Assembly: GCF_009649635.1 (NCBI RefSeq) | Contig: NZ_WJII01000004.1 | Location: forward strand, 124,001 to 188,000 | Direction of reading: 5' to 3' | Source of the DNA: Microbacterium sp. SYP-A9085 | GTDB lineage: Bacteria > Actinomycetota > Actinomycetes > Actinomycetales > Microbacteriaceae | DNA: 64,000 nt | Part shown: piece after piece, positions 24,840 to 34,875 of the stretch | How positions within the stretch are numbered: position 1 is the first letter of the stretch | Layout of the letters: every line of letters begins with the position of its first letter | Position numbers and translations under genes: made by a program | The notes under the pieces: model-generated | What the model saw: the letters and a program-made list of their open reading frames with translations, nothing else | Told to the model about the DNA's origin: nothing | Database searches by the model: none

Positions 24840-26354
24840 TCACCGGGCGAGTCGGGTCACGAGCGCTCCGAGGCGCCGGATGCTCTCCGATTTTCCGAGC
24901 AGTTCGATCGACTCGAACAGGGGCGGTGAGACGCGCCGACCCGTCACGGCGACCCGCAGCGGGCCGTACGCGACCCGCGGCTTCAGGCCCAGACCCTCCA
25001 CGAGCGCGCCCGCGAGCGCCTCTTGGACCTGTGCGGCGACGAACTCCGCCTCCGGCACGTCCTGCAGCGCGTTCACCGATGCGACGAGCACCTCGCCGGC
25101 GTTCTCCGGCAGCGCCTTCATCGCATCCTCCGCGTACTCCACGGTCTCGCTGAAGAGGAAACCGACCATCCCCGGCACCTCCCCCAGCAACTGGACGCGC
25201 TCCTGCACGAGCGGCGCGGCCGCTGTGATCAGCGCCTGCTGCTCGGCCGTGACATCCGCGCCCACGACGCCGGCGTGCTGCAGGTACGGGACGATGCGCT
25301 CGGCGAAGTCCGCGGGCTTCAGCATCCGGATGTGATCCCCGTTGATCGACTCGGCCTTCTTCTGGTCGAACCGGGCCGGGTTCGGGTTCACGTCCGCGAT
25401 GTCGAATGCGGCGGTGAACTCCTCCAGCGAGAAGAGGTCGCGGTCGGGGCCGATCGACCAGCCCAGCAGCGCGAGGTAGTTCAGCAGCCCCTCGTGGATG
25501 AACCCCTTCTCCCGCTGCAGGAACAGGTCCGCGTGCGGGTCCCGCTTGGACAGCTTCTTGTTGCCGGTCTCCCCCAGCACCAGGGGCATGTGCCCGAACC
25601 GCGGCACGAACGCCGCGACACCCGCCCTCACCAGCGCGTCGTACAGGACGAGCTGGCGCGCGGTGGAGGGCATGATGTCCTCGCCGCGGATGACGTGGGT
25701 GATGCCCATCAGCGCGTCGTCGACCGGGTTCGTAAACGGGTACAGCGCCTTCCCACCGGCCCGCACGATCACGAAGTCCGGGAACGACCCCGCCGGGAAC
25801 GTGACCTCGCCGCGGATCAGGTCGACGTATGTGAGGTCTTCGTCGGGCACGCGCACGCGCCATGCCGGCTCCCGGCCCTCTGCGCGAAACGCCGCCTTCT
25901 GCTCGTCGGTGAGATCGCGGTCGAAGTTGTCATACCCGAGCTGCCGGGCCCGTCCGTTCGCGAGGTTGCGCGCGTCGATCTCCTCAGCCGTCGAATAGCT
26001 CTCGTAGACGAGGCCTGCCTCGATCAGCGTCGCGAGCACCTCCGCGTAGATCTCGGTGCGCTGCGACTGCCGGTACGGGGCGTGCGGGCCGCCCTTCTCG
26101 ACGCCCTCGTCCCAGTCGATCTTCAGCCACGTCAGGGCGTCGACCAGCTGCCGGTAGCTCTCCTCGCTGTCGCGTGCGGCATCCGTGTCCTCCACCCGGA
26201 ACACGAGCTTGCCGCCGGTGTGGCGGGCGTACGCCCAGTTGTACAGCGCTGTGCGCACCATCCCGACGTGCGGGAGGCCCGTCGGAGAGGGGCAGAAGCG
26301 GACGCGCACATCGGCGCCCGCGGCGGTCGTGGTCAGGGGATGAACGGTAGCCAT
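24840..26354 (-). CDS. gltX: Glutamyl-tRNA synthetase
   Basis: This 504-residue class Ic synthetase has the HIGH-type motif in [20 protein letters not shown] (residues 21-40, variant HVGM), [11 protein letters not shown], and the KMSKS-type motif KKLSKRDP (about 264). It ligates glutamate to tRNA-Glu, and probably also to tRNA-Gln, in the cytosol. The length matches bacterial GluRS. The start ATG 26354 comes 78 bp after the MFS gene stop, and tRNA-Gln follows downstream. FAH hydrolase, MFS exporter and gltX are co-directional and may share transcripts. Confidence 0.97.
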   Translation of the reverse strand: MATVHPLTTTAAGADVRVRFCPSPTGLPHVGMVRTALYNWAYARHTGGKLVFRVEDTDAARDSEESYRQLVDALTWLKIDWDEGVEKGGPHAPYRQSQRTEIYAEVLATLIEAGLVYESYSTAEEIDARNLANGRARQLGYDNFDRDLTDEQKAAFRAEGREPAWRVRVPDEDLTYVDLIRGEVTFPAGSFPDFVIVRAGGKALYPFTNPVDDALMGITHVIRGEDIMPSTARQLVLYDALVRAGVAAFVPRFGHMPLVLGETGNKKLSKRDPHADLFLQREKGFIHEGLLNYLALLGWSIGPDRDLFSLEEFTAAFDIADVNPNPARFDQKKAESINGDHIRMLKPADFAERIVPYLQHAGVVGADVTAEQQALITAAAPLVQERVQLLGEVPGMVGFLFSETVEYAEDAMKALPENAGEVLVASVNALQDVPEAEFVAAQVQEALAGALVEGLGLKPRVAYGPLRVAVTGRRVSPPLFESIELLGKSESIRRLGALVTRLAR

Positions 26355-26432
26355 GTCGCTACGATTCTACGGGGGCGCCGGTGCCAGTTCCGGCGCGACG
26401 GATGCCGCGAGGCGGCCCCGACCGGCCCCGGA

Positions 26433-27671
26433 TCAGCGGCGCCGCGCTCCGAACGGTGCGAGCAGGACGACGACGGCCACGACCGCCAGCGCGCACAGGG
26501 CGAGCCCGCCGTAGCCGATCCCCGCCAGCACGAGGCCCGCGACGACGGCGCCGAGGGCTCCGACCAGGCTCATCACGAGGTCGTTGCGACCCTGCCGGCC
26601 GGTGCGGCGGTCCTCGGCGGAGGCCTCGGTCAAGAGCGCCGCTCCAGACACCGTCGTCGCGCTCCAGCCGAGCCCGAGCAGGATCAGCCCGACGGTGACC
26701 GCCCCCGTGGAGTGCTGCCCGACCGCCGCGGTGACCAGCGCGGCGACCAGCAGCACCTGCCCGATGATGATCGTCGTCACTCGGCCGAACCGGTCGGCGG
26801 CGTAGCCGAACACCGGGGACAGTGCGAACATGCCGGCGATGTGCAGGCTGATGGTGAGGCCGATGATCTCCAGGTCGGCGCCCGCGTGCAGCAGGTGGAC
26901 CGGCGTCATCGCCATCACCGAGACCATCACGCCGTGCGCCCCCGCGATCGCGAGCATCGCGAAGCGGGCGGCGCCCGGACGGTCGGGATGTGCGACTCCC
27001 CGCGCCGCGGACGCATGGTGCGCGGTGATCCGCTGGGCGAGCAGCAGCGGGTCGGGCCGCAGCGCCACCAAGTAGAGGACGACGCCGAGGCCCTGCGTGA
27101 CGACGGTGAACACGTACGGGCCGGTCAGCTCCGGCATCCCGAGGACCCGGCCGATCACCTCCCCCGGACCCACGAGGTTCGGGCCGAGGACGGCGCCCAC
27201 GGTGGTCGCCCACACCACTATCGACAGGTCGCGGCCGCGGGACACGTCGGTTGCGAGGTCGGCGGCGGCGAAGCGCGACTGCAGGTTCGCGGCCTGCCCC
27301 GCACCGATCAGCAGGAAACCGGCGATCAGCAGCCAGAACGCGTCGATCCCGACCGCGGTGACGACGATCCCCACACCGACGAGGGCGACGAGCATGCCCG
27401 TCGCGAGGGCGGGGCGGCGGCCGCGGCGCCGCGCGAGCGCAGCCAGGGGCACCGCCGTCAGCGCCGTGCCGAGCGTCACCGAGGCGGTGGCCCAGCCGGA
27501 CAGGGCGTCGCTGCCGGAGATCTGCGCCGCCAGCACCGCACCCAGCGACACCGTTGCGCCGAACGCGAGACCGCCCAGGACCTGCCCGAGCGAGAGGACC
27601 CAGATCGTGCGCCCGCGGATCGCCCGCAGCCGTTCGGCGTCGGGCAGTGGGCTGGGCGCCGTGGCCGTCAC
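26433..27671 (-). CDS. MFS transporter
   Basis: The GTG start at 27671 overlaps the FAH gene stop by 4 bp (GTGA) and gives 412 residues. Twelve hydrophobic segments are visible. The loop 2-3 signature region reads LAALARRRGRRPALATGML and a second ARRRG-like basic loop follows helix 8 (GYAADRFGRVTTI), both typical of the drug:H+ antiporter branch of the major facilitator superfamily. The substrate is unknown. Translational coupling to the hydrolase suggests shared physiology or simple housekeeping clustering. Confidence 0.88.
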   Translation of the reverse strand: MTATAPSPLPDAERLRAIRGRTIWVLSLGQVLGGLAFGATVSLGAVLAAQISGSDALSGWATASVTLGTALTAVPLAALARRRGRRPALATGMLVALVGVGIVVTAVGIDAFWLLIAGFLLIGAGQAANLQSRFAAADLATDVSRGRDLSIVVWATTVGAVLGPNLVGPGEVIGRVLGMPELTGPYVFTVVTQGLGVVLYLVALRPDPLLLAQRITAHHASAARGVAHPDRPGAARFAMLAIAGAHGVMVSVMAMTPVHLLHAGADLEIIGLTISLHIAGMFALSPVFGYAADRFGRVTTIIIGQVLLVAALVTAAVGQHSTGAVTVGLILLGLGWSATTVSGAALLTEASAEDRRTGRQGRNDLVMSLVGALGAVVAGLVLAGIGYGGLALCALAVVAVVVLLAPFGARRR

Positions 27672-28435
27672 GCCGCTCGAGCCGTGTTGCGCAGGACGCC
27701 CAGCCCGGAGATGGCGACCTCGATGGTCTGTCCCGCAGTGAAGGGCCCGACTCCCGCGGGTGTGCCGGTGAGGATGACATCGCCGGGCAGCAGCGTGAAC
27801 GCCGCGGACGCGTACGCGATGATGTCGGCGACGGAGTGGATCATGTCGGAGATGGCGCCCTCCTGGCGGACCTCCCCGTCCACGCGCGTGGTGATCACGG
27901 CCGACCCGGCCGGGTCGAACTCCGTCTCGATCGCGGGGCCCAACGGGCAGAAAGTGTCGAAGCCCTTCGCCCGGGACCACTGCCCGTCCGCGCGCTGCAG
28001 GTCGCGGGCCGTGACGTCGTTGGCGATCGTGTAGCCGAACACGTGCTCCAGTGCCCGCTCTGCGGGGACGTTCTTCGCTATCCGGCCGATCACGGCCGCG
28101 AGCTCCCCCTCGTAGTCGACGCGCGCGGACTGCGGGGGCAGCACGATGGCATCCCCCGGTCCGACCACCGACGTGTTCGGCTTCAGGAACAGCATCGGCG
28201 CGGGTGGCACCTCGTTGCCGAGCTCCGCCGCGTGGTCCCGGTAGTTCCGGGCTATCGCGACGACCTTGGAGCGCGGGATCACCGGCGCCAGCAGCGCGAC
28301 ATCCGCGAGCGGGATCCGCTCGCCCGTGGTGTCGAAGCCGGCGAACATCGGGTCGCCGGCGAGGACGACGAGATCCGTCTCGTCGACGATGCCGTAGCGG
28401 ATGCCGTCCTGGTGGCTGAAGCGCGCTATTCTCAC
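27668..28435 (-). CDS. Fumarylacetoacetate hydrolase family protein
   Basis: A GTG start at 28435 (VRIARFSHQDGIRYGIVDE) gives 255 residues. The FAH fold is clear: VVAIARNYRDHAAELGNEVP, the metal-binding DYEGELAAVIG, YTIANDVTARDLQ, and a C-terminal LPGDVILTGTPAGVGP. The Glu/Asp residues of the divalent-metal site are present. Members act as acylpyruvate hydrolases, oxaloacetate decarboxylases or in aromatic ring-cleavage pathways; the exact substrate is not evident. It overlaps the MFS gene by 4 bp and lies 34 bp after the lipoprotein gene. Confidence 0.9.
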   Translation of the reverse strand: MRIARFSHQDGIRYGIVDETDLVVLAGDPMFAGFDTTGERIPLADVALLAPVIPRSKVVAIARNYRDHAAELGNEVPPAPMLFLKPNTSVVGPGDAIVLPPQSARVDYEGELAAVIGRIAKNVPAERALEHVFGYTIANDVTARDLQRADGQWSRAKGFDTFCPLGPAIETEFDPAGSAVITTRVDGEVRQEGAISDMIHSVADIIAYASAAFTLLPGDVILTGTPAGVGPFTAGQTIEVAISGLGVLRNTARAA

Positions 28436-28469
28436 CCGGCCCAGCCTAGCGATGCCCCGCGGCCGACGC

Positions 28470-29522
28470 TCACCGCGGGGAGGCGGTGAACGACGGGATG
28501 TCGCAGGTCCAGCCGGTCTGCCCGCCGGCATGGATCCCGCCGTACCGACCGGTGCCGCGGTACACGCCGGCGCTGACCGTGCCGGTCAGGTCCACGCGCG
28601 TCGACTGGGCACCGGACACGCTGACCACCCAGCGGGCGCCCTGTTGCACGGCCGTGCCGGCGAGCGTCTGCCCCGGCGTGGTGATCGTGGCCCTTCCGGC
28701 CCTGACGGTGAGCACCTGCCCGGTCAGATCGAAGATGCCGCACTGCGCGGTCTCGACGATGTCGTACGTGCCCTCCAGCCCCGCGGCGGCGGGTCGCAGC
28801 TGCAGGGATGCGAGGATCCGCACCAGTGTGCGGTATTCCGTCGTCTGACGATAGGCCTGCGCGGCATCGAGGTCGGCGAACGTGCGGTCACCCCAGGTGC
28901 CGTCGGCGGCGGCGTACTGCGCCGCGAAGGAGATGATCCGCGCCGCGGTGGCCGTGGATACGTAGTGCAGGAACTCGCAGGCCGTGCCGTCCGTGCTCTG
29001 CAGTCCGTCGGTGATGCCCAGGCCGATGCTCACGCGGCCGGGGAACGCTATCGACTCGTACGCGACCCGCGGCGGGACAGCACCGGGGTACTGGCTGGGC
29101 GTCACCGGCAACGGGACGTCGGTGTGATCGAGCGTCTGGTACGGGTAGGCCGGTCTCGTGCCGGGGATGCAGCCGGGTCCGCCGAGGCCCATCACCTTGT
29201 CCTGGAAGACCAGTCGCGTCGCTCCGCCGGGTGCGTCCACGTCATATGTCGCCGTGCCCAGCTCGTCGACAGCGGGCGGGCCCACCGTCCAGTCCGCCGG
29301 CATGCTCCAGGTGGCCAGTCCGTCCCGCGTCGTGTACGCGACCCACGCGGACTCGGCGGTGGCGGTGGGGCTCGGGGAATCGGCGGAAGGCTCCCCCGGT
29401 GACCGCGTCGCGGCCGCCGGTCCGGTCGCCGAGGGCGACGTGCACCCCGCCAGCACTGCCATGCATACGAGCGCGCCCGCGATGGTCATGGCACCGGTTC
29501 GCCCCAGGATTCCCCCGGCCAT
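28470..29522 (-). CDS. Lipoprotein of unknown function
   Basis: This protein has 350 residues with a lipobox, MAVLAGC, at the end of the signal peptide (Cys about 27). A Ser/Thr/Pro/Ala-rich linker (about 28-58) leads to an extracellular domain whose first half (WVAYTTRDGLATWSMPADW) resembles exported actinobacterial lipoproteins. The C-terminal 110 residues (YDIVETAQCGIFDLTGQVL onward) look like a repeated-strand domain with two Cys that could be disulfide linked. It lies between ilvE and the FAH hydrolase gene. Function unknown. Confidence 0.8.
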   Translation of the reverse strand: MAGGILGRTGAMTIAGALVCMAVLAGCTSPSATGPAAATRSPGEPSADSPSPTATAESAWVAYTTRDGLATWSMPADWTVGPPAVDELGTATYDVDAPGGATRLVFQDKVMGLGGPGCIPGTRPAYPYQTLDHTDVPLPVTPSQYPGAVPPRVAYESIAFPGRVSIGLGITDGLQSTDGTACEFLHYVSTATAARIISFAAQYAAADGTWGDRTFADLDAAQAYRQTTEYRTLVRILASLQLRPAAAGLEGTYDIVETAQCGIFDLTGQVLTVRAGRATITTPGQTLAGTAVQQGARWVVSVSGAQSTRVDLTGTVSAGVYRGTGRYGGIHAGGQTGWTCDIPSFTASPR

Positions 29523-29585
29523 GCGCGGAATTTACACCCGGCACGGTCCGCGGTCAAGCACGGGTCCGACGGCCCGCGATCACGG

Positions 29586-30683
29586 TCAGCCGTCGAGGCG
29601 GACCAGCCAGCCGTGCGTGTCGGCGCGGCGGCCGTACTGGATGTCGGTGAGCTCCTCGCGCAGCGACAGCGCGAGCGTCCCGGTCGGCTGCTCGTCGACG
29701 AAGTCGTGGCCCTTCAGGGTGCCGATCGGCGCGACCACGGCGGCGGTGCCGCACGCGAACACCTCGACGATGTCGCCGGATGCCACGCCCTCGCGCCACT
29801 CGCTCAGGGCGACGGGGCGCTGCTCGACGGCGTGACCGCGATCGCGGGCCAGCTCCAGCAGCGAGGCGCGCGTGATGCCTTCGAGGATCGAGTCGGATGC
29901 CGGGGTGACCAGGGTTCCGTCCTTGCGGACGAAGACGATGTTCATGCCGCCGAGCTCCTCGACGTTGCGCTGGCCGTCCAGGAACACCACCTGGTCACAG
30001 CCCTGCTCGTACGCCTCGGCCTGCGGCAGCAGGCTCGCCGCGTAGTTGCCGCCGGTCTTGGCCGCTCCCGTCCCGCCCCGGCCGGCACGGGCGTAGTCCT
30101 CGCTCAGCCAGATCGAGACGGGCTTCGCGCCGCCCTTGAAGTAGGCCCCGACGGGACTGGCGATCACGTAGTAGGAGACCCGGTTCGCGGGGCGCACGCC
30201 GAGGAACGCCTCGGAGGCGAACATGAACGGGCGCATGTACAGGCTCTGGTCGTCGCCGCCGGGCACCCAGTCGGCGTCCACCGCTATCAGCTCCCGCAGC
30301 GACTGCACGAACGCGTCGACGGGCAGCTCGGGAAGGGCGAGGCGTCGTGCGCTGCGCTGCAACCGGTGCCCGTTCTCGGTCGGCCGGAACGTATGCACGG
30401 ATCCATCCGCGTGCCGGTAGGCCTTGATCCCCTCGAAGATCTCCTGACCGTAGTGCAGCACGGCGGCGGCCGGGTCCAGTGTGATCGGGGCGTACGGCTG
30501 AACGGCCCCGTCGTGCCATCCCTCCGCGTCTGACCAGGCGATCGTGACCATGTGGTCGGTGAAGACCGTGCCGAACGCGGGTTCGCGCAGAAGCTCCTCG
30601 CGCTGCCGGTCCGAGGCGGCGTGAGGGTTGTGCTGCACGCTGAAGGCGAGCGATGCGGTGGCGGATTCGGCGGAGGGGGTCAT
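29586..30683 (-). CDS. ilvE: Branched-chain amino acid aminotransferase
   Basis: This 365-residue class IV (D-amino-acid/branched-chain) PLP enzyme transfers amino groups between glutamate and the keto acids of Ile, Leu and Val. Visible signatures are LHYGQEIFEGIKAYRHADG, the Schiff-base lysine in GAAKTGGNYAASLLPQ, VEELGGMNIVFV and SDSILEGITRASLLELARD. The length is that of the actinobacterial IlvE (about 365). The start ATG 30683 is 49 bp after leuB. Together with leuB and the ilvDBNC block upstream it completes branched-chain amino acid synthesis. Confidence 0.96.
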   Translation of the reverse strand: MTPSAESATASLAFSVQHNPHAASDRQREELLREPAFGTVFTDHMVTIAWSDAEGWHDGAVQPYAPITLDPAAAVLHYGQEIFEGIKAYRHADGSVHTFRPTENGHRLQRSARRLALPELPVDAFVQSLRELIAVDADWVPGGDDQSLYMRPFMFASEAFLGVRPANRVSYYVIASPVGAYFKGGAKPVSIWLSEDYARAGRGGTGAAKTGGNYAASLLPQAEAYEQGCDQVVFLDGQRNVEELGGMNIVFVRKDGTLVTPASDSILEGITRASLLELARDRGHAVEQRPVALSEWREGVASGDIVEVFACGTAAVVAPIGTLKGHDFVDEQPTGTLALSLREELTDIQYGRRADTHGWLVRLDG

Positions 30684-30732
30684 GGCGGAGTCCAGTCTTC
30701 AAACGGGGTGGCGGGGCGCGGCTGTCTTCAGG

Positions 30733-31785
30733 TTACGCCTGGAGCCGGGCGGTGATGGCGTCGCCGATCTCGGTCGTGGTGCGGCGGGCGCCGGTGCGCC
30801 CGGCGATGTCCTGCTCGACCGCGCGGGTGACGCGGGCGGCCTCGTCGCGCAGCCCGAGGTGGTCCAGCAGCAGCGCGGTGGACAGGATCGCGGCGGTGGG
30901 ATCGGCCTTCTGCGCTCCGGCGATGTCGGGCGCGGAGCCGTGCACGGGCTCGAACATCGATGGGAAGGCGCCGTCCGGGTTGATGTTCCCGGAGGCGGCC
31001 AGGCCGATGCCGCCGGTGACCGCGCCGGCCAGGTCGGTGAGGATGTCGCCGAACAGGTTGTCGGTGACGATGACATCGAACCGGCCGGGGTTCGTCACCA
31101 GGAAGATGGTCGCGGCATCGACATGCAGGTAGTCCACGGCGACATCCGGATACTCGGTCGCCACGGCATCCACTATCCGCTTCCACAGCGATCCGGCGTT
31201 CACGAGGACGTTCGTCTTGTGCACGAGCGTGAGCGTGCGGCGCCGGCGCTGCGCGAGCGCGAACGCGTAGCGGACGACGCGCTCGACGCCGAACGCCGTG
31301 TTCACGCTGGTCTCGTTGGCGACCTCTTGCGGCGTGCCGCGCCGGATAGCGCCTCCGTTGCCGACGTAGGGCCCCTCGGTGCCCTCGCGCACCACCACGA
31401 AGTCGACGTCGCCGGGGTCGGCGAGCGGGCCGGGAGCCCCCGGGTACAGCTTCGAGGGCCGCAGGTTCACGTAGTGGTCCAGCGCGAAGCGCAGCTTCAG
31501 CAGCAGGCCCCGCTCGATGTTCGCGTCCTTCAGCCGCTCGTCGCCGGGTGTTCCGCCGACGGCGCCGAGCAGGATCGCATCGTGCGCGGCGATGGCGGCC
31601 AGGTCGTCGTCGGTGAGCGTCTCCCCCGTCTGGAGGTAGCGGCCGGCCCCGAGCGAGAACCGTGTCTTCTCGAATCGGACATCGCTTCCGGCGGTCGCGG
31701 CGTCCAGCACCTTCTCGGCCTCCGCGACGACCTCGGGACCGATGCCATCACCGGGGATGACGGCGAGCTTCACGACACGCGACAT
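30733..31785 (-). CDS. leuB: 3-isopropylmalate dehydrogenase
   Basis: This 350-residue decarboxylating dehydrogenase contains [17 protein letters not shown] at its start, [15 protein letters not shown] for substrate recognition, and [23 protein letters not shown] with the Asp residues of the metal site. [21 protein letters not shown] is the NAD-binding loop with GSAPDIAG. It oxidises 3-isopropylmalate to 4-methyl-2-oxopentanoate in leucine synthesis. The product is then aminated by the IlvE encoded directly downstream. Confidence 0.96.
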   Translation of the reverse strand: MSRVVKLAVIPGDGIGPEVVAEAEKVLDAATAGSDVRFEKTRFSLGAGRYLQTGETLTDDDLAAIAAHDAILLGAVGGTPGDERLKDANIERGLLLKLRFALDHYVNLRPSKLYPGAPGPLADPGDVDFVVVREGTEGPYVGNGGAIRRGTPQEVANETSVNTAFGVERVVRYAFALAQRRRRTLTLVHKTNVLVNAGSLWKRIVDAVATEYPDVAVDYLHVDAATIFLVTNPGRFDVIVTDNLFGDILTDLAGAVTGGIGLAASGNINPDGAFPSMFEPVHGSAPDIAGAQKADPTAAILSTALLLDHLGLRDEAARVTRAVEQDIAGRTGARRTTTEIGDAITARLQA

Positions 31786-31988
31786 GGCACTCCTCTGCTT
31801 GCGGCACGGCGACGCCGCGCCTCCCCCAGCCTAGCCAGCGGCAGGGCCGCTCCCCGCTGGGTGACGGCCGGCGGTGCTAGCACACCGCCACGGCCCCGGC
31901 AAGATCCTGCCGCGACCGCGCGACTCCGCGGCACGATGAAGTCGGTGCGGCGTCGATCGAGACGGCCGCCATGAAGACAGGAGCAACC

Positions 31989-32246
31989 ATGAGCATCGGA
32001 CTGGGCATCGTCCTCTTCGTCATCGGGGCGATCCTCGCATTCGCCCTCAACATCGACGTGTCGTGGGTCGACCTTCAGCTGGTGGGTTACATCCTCATGG
32101 CCGCCGGCGTCGTGGTGTTCATCCTGGGCCTCGTATTCCTCATGCGGCGTCGCCGCACCATCGCGACCTCGCACACGAGCGTCGACCCGCGCAGCGGGGA
32201 CGCCGTCCGTCGCGAGGAGACATCCGCCCCTGACGACGTCGTGTGA
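31989..32246 (+). CDS. Small two-helix membrane protein (DUF6458-like)
   Basis: The ATG at 31989 has AGGAG at suitable spacing (an ATG 18 bp upstream is less likely), giving 85 residues. The sequence MSIGLGIVLFVIGAILAFAL is the first transmembrane helix, followed by NIDVSWVDLQLVGYILMAAG and a second helix, then a basic stop, MRRRRT. This is the layout of small actinobacterial membrane proteins annotated as DUF6458. It is isolated between minus-strand leuB and serA. Function unknown. Confidence 0.8.
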   Translation: MSIGLGIVLFVIGAILAFALNIDVSWVDLQLVGYILMAAGVVVFILGLVFLMRRRRTIATSHTSVDPRSGDAVRREETSAPDDVV

Positions 32247-32250
32247 GGAT

Positions 32251-33855
32251 TCAGACCTCGACGATCTCGATCTGACGGAGGAAATCGGCGCCGACGGCGG
32301 CGCGCATCTCCTCGACGATCTCGTCGGACACCGGCGAATCGACGGTGAGGACCGATAGCGCGTAGCCGCCGGCGTCGGGGTGTGCGACCTGGAGGCCGAC
32401 GATGTTGATGCCGGCGTCCCCGAGCAGTCGCGCGTAGATGGCGACGAGCCCCGGGCGGTCCGCGTAGCGGATCGCAAGGTGGTATCGCTCGAACGGCACC
32501 TCGATCTCGTAGCCGTTCACCTCGACGACCTTCGGCACCATCCGCGTGCCGGCGAGCGTCCCGGCCACCGTGAGCACGGTGCCGTCCGCGAGTGATCCGC
32601 GCAGCACCGTGAGGTTGCGGTACAACGGGCTGTCCGGCTCCACGATCAGCCGCGTCTCGATGCCCCGCTGCTCGGCGAACAACGGCGCGTTCACGTACGA
32701 CACGTTCTCGCTGACGATATTCGTGAAGATGCCCTTCAGCGCCGCCAGACGGTACACGCTGACGTCGTACCCGGCGAGCTCGCCGCGTACCTCGATGTCC
32801 AGGCTCGTCAGCGCGGCCTCGCTGAGGCCGGTGAACAGCTGGCCCAGCATCTCGACCAGGGCGATGCCGGGGCGCACGAACGGGTCGATCACGCCGCCGG
32901 CGACGTTCACGGCATCCGGGACGAGGTCACCCTCCAGCGCGAGCTTCACGGACCGGGCCACCGAGATGCCGGCCTTCTCCTGCGCCTCGAACGTGGAGGC
33001 GCCCAGGTGCGGCGTGACGATGGCGTTCGGCAGGCTGAGCAGGCGCTGCGCGGGGCCGCCTTCGGCGGGCGGCTCCGAGGTGAAGACGTCCAGCGCCGCG
33101 CCGGCGATCACGCCGTCGGTGAGCGCGGTGTGCAGCGCCTCCTCGTCGATGAGTCCGCCGCGCGCGACGTTCACGATGTACGCGGTGGGCTTCATCAGCG
33201 CCAGCTGCTCCGTGCTGATCATGCCGGTGGTCTCCGGGGTCTTCGGCATGTGCACGGTGACGAAGTCGCTCTGGCGCAGCAATTCGTCCAGCGGCAGCAG
33301 CTCGACCTGCAGCTGCTGGGCGCGGGCCGGGGTCACGTACGGGTCGTAGCCGATCACGCGTACCCCGAACCCGCGCAGCCGCTCGGTGATGAGGCTGCCG
33401 ATGCGGCCGAGGCCGACGATGCCGACCGTCTTCTCGTACAGCTCCATGCCGGTGAAGGCGCTGCGCTTCCATTCGCCGCGGGTCAGCGACGCGTCGGCGG
33501 CGGGGACGTGCCGGGCGAGCCCGAGGATGTGGGCTATCGTCAGCTCGGCCGCGGAGATGATGTTCGAAGTCGGCGCGTTCACGACCATGACGCCGGCGGC
33601 GGTGGCGGACTTGATGTCGACGTTGTCCAGGCCCACGCCCGCCCGGGCGATGACCTTCAAGCTGGGCGCCGCGGCGATGGCTTCGGCGTCCATCTTCGTC
33701 GCCGACCGGATGAGGACGGCGTCCGCGTCCGCGAGCTCGGCCAGCAGGACTCCCCGGTCCGTGCCGTCGACGGCGCGGATGTCGAAGTCCGGTCCGAGCG
33801 CGTCGATGGTGGCGGGAGAGAGCTGTTCGGCGATCAGGACGACGGGCTTGGTCAC
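32251..33855 (-). CDS. serA: D-3-phosphoglycerate dehydrogenase
   Basis: A GTG start at 33855 with AAGGG upstream gives 534 residues, the length of type I PGDH with an intervening domain and C-terminal ACT domain. Seen are ARAGVGLDNVDIKSATAAG (Arg active site), Rossmann VGIVGLGRIGSLI, NVARGGLIDEE and TPHLGASTFEAQEKA (active-site Glu/His). A regulatory tail follows with YADRPGLVAIYARLLGDAGI, the ACT serine-binding domain. It makes 3-phosphohydroxypyruvate, the first step to serine. Confidence 0.96.
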   Translation of the reverse strand: MTKPVVLIAEQLSPATIDALGPDFDIRAVDGTDRGVLLAELADADAVLIRSATKMDAEAIAAAPSLKVIARAGVGLDNVDIKSATAAGVMVVNAPTSNIISAAELTIAHILGLARHVPAADASLTRGEWKRSAFTGMELYEKTVGIVGLGRIGSLITERLRGFGVRVIGYDPYVTPARAQQLQVELLPLDELLRQSDFVTVHMPKTPETTGMISTEQLALMKPTAYIVNVARGGLIDEEALHTALTDGVIAGAALDVFTSEPPAEGGPAQRLLSLPNAIVTPHLGASTFEAQEKAGISVARSVKLALEGDLVPDAVNVAGGVIDPFVRPGIALVEMLGQLFTGLSEAALTSLDIEVRGELAGYDVSVYRLAALKGIFTNIVSENVSYVNAPLFAEQRGIETRLIVEPDSPLYRNLTVLRGSLADGTVLTVAGTLAGTRMVPKVVEVNGYEIEVPFERYHLAIRYADRPGLVAIYARLLGDAGINIVGLQVAHPDAGGYALSVLTVDSPVSDEIVEEMRAAVGADFLRQIEIVEV

Positions 33856-33986
33856 ATCAGACCCTTCGGGACGGCGCGCCGCGCACGGCGCACGACGGCA
33901 AATGACGGGGATGCCGCGCCGCACGCCTTCGGGGCGAGACGCACACAGCCTACCGTGCCGCGGGCGCACTCCCGGACAGTGTGACG

Positions 33987-34331
33987 TCAGCCGACGACGA
34001 GGCTGGCCCCGCCGATGAGGGCGTAGGCGAGCACGTTGAGCCAGAACACGGCGACCAGCGCGAGCCCGCACAGCAGCAGCAGCGCCAGGACCGTCGGCGG
34101 GCGGCGGACCCCGAGCGCGAAAGCGGCGGCGAACACGAGAATCGGGAACGCCGACGCGAACAGCAGCAGCGCCCAGCCCGCGCCGTTCAGGCCCAGCGGG
34201 CCGGTGGCCTGGGCGATCAGGAACGCCACGGCGTTCCACACCGCGTACGCGTAGAAGAGTCCGGCGGCGCCCGAGATCACGGCCGCGAGCCACGTCGGCA
34301 TGCCGCGCAGCGGCGTTGTCTGCACGCTCAC
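33987..34331 (-). CDS. Small integral membrane protein (114 aa)
   Basis: A GTG start at 34331 overlaps the upstream stop by 4 bp. Three or four hydrophobic helices are visible (WLAAVISGAAGLFYAYAVW, ALLLFASAFPILVFAAAFAL, PTVLALLLLCGLALVAVFWL). No family motif is recognised. The coupling to the upstream membrane protein suggests a two-component membrane complex, but nothing shows a substrate. It is followed 131 bp later by serA. Confidence 0.7.
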   Translation of the reverse strand: MSVQTTPLRGMPTWLAAVISGAAGLFYAYAVWNAVAFLIAQATGPLGLNGAGWALLLFASAFPILVFAAAFALGVRRPPTVLALLLLCGLALVAVFWLNVLAYALIGGASLVVG

Positions 34332-34807
34332 TGCCCGACTCCGCCCAGAAGCGCGAACGGCCACGGCACCAGGAGCACGGCGCCCACGGCCAGCCAGAGG
34401 AACCGCAGCCAGGTCCGCGAGCGGCGGGTCAGCCACAGCGTGGTCGCGAACCAGATCGCCGGGGCGAGCACGGCCAGCCACACGGCCGGCACCGACGCGG
34501 CCGGGCTGACGAGGAACGACGCGACGCCCTGCAGGCGCACCCCGCCGACGACCCACCCGATCGTGAACAGCAGATAGACGCCGCCCAGCACGCCGACACC
34601 CACCAGCCCCGCGCTGCCGAGCGCGGGCTCGTCCTCTGTCTGCGTGTCGGTCGTGGCGGGCTGCTCAGCCGGGCCGCCGGTCGTGACGACCCGATCCGCG
34701 CCCTTCCCCTTCGCGTGCCATCCTGGCGGGAGCACGGGCCGAGGGTCGTCGTCACCGTCCCAGTGCAGTGCGTCCCCGTCGTCGTGGGGATCGGTGTCTG
34801 CCGGCAT
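34328..34807 (-). CDS. Membrane protein with acidic cytoplasmic head (159 aa)
   Basis: The first 75 residues are acidic and low-complexity (MPADTDPHDDGDALHWDGDD) with a PVLPPGWHAKGKGADRVVTT motif common in uncharacterised actinobacterial membrane proteins. Two to three helices follow (GVGVLGGVYLLFTIGWVVGG, AVWLAVLAPAIWFATTLWL). Its stop overlaps the next gene by 4 bp. Function not identified. Confidence 0.7.
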   Translation of the reverse strand: MPADTDPHDDGDALHWDGDDDPRPVLPPGWHAKGKGADRVVTTGGPAEQPATTDTQTEDEPALGSAGLVGVGVLGGVYLLFTIGWVVGGVRLQGVASFLVSPAASVPAVWLAVLAPAIWFATTLWLTRRSRTWLRFLWLAVGAVLLVPWPFALLGGVGQ

Positions 34808-34826
34808 GCCGGTCAGTCTATGACAC

Positions 34827-34864
34827 GCGAACGGGCCGGAGGATCACTCCCCCGGCCCGTTCGC
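34827..34864 (-). terminator. Strong hairpin terminator downstream of ilvC
   Basis: A 13-bp perfect GC-rich stem (34827-34839 with 34852-34864) begins 12 bp past the ilvC stop codon. It lacks a T-run but lies between ilvC and the next gene start, so it probably ends the ilvBNC transcript. Confidence 0.7.
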
Positions 34865-34875
34865 GGACGTCCTGC

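Noticed and set aside
25023..28034. 1003-codon open frame on the plus strand
   Set aside because: Antisense to gltX, the MFS transporter and the hydrolase; composition is low complexity and Arg-rich.
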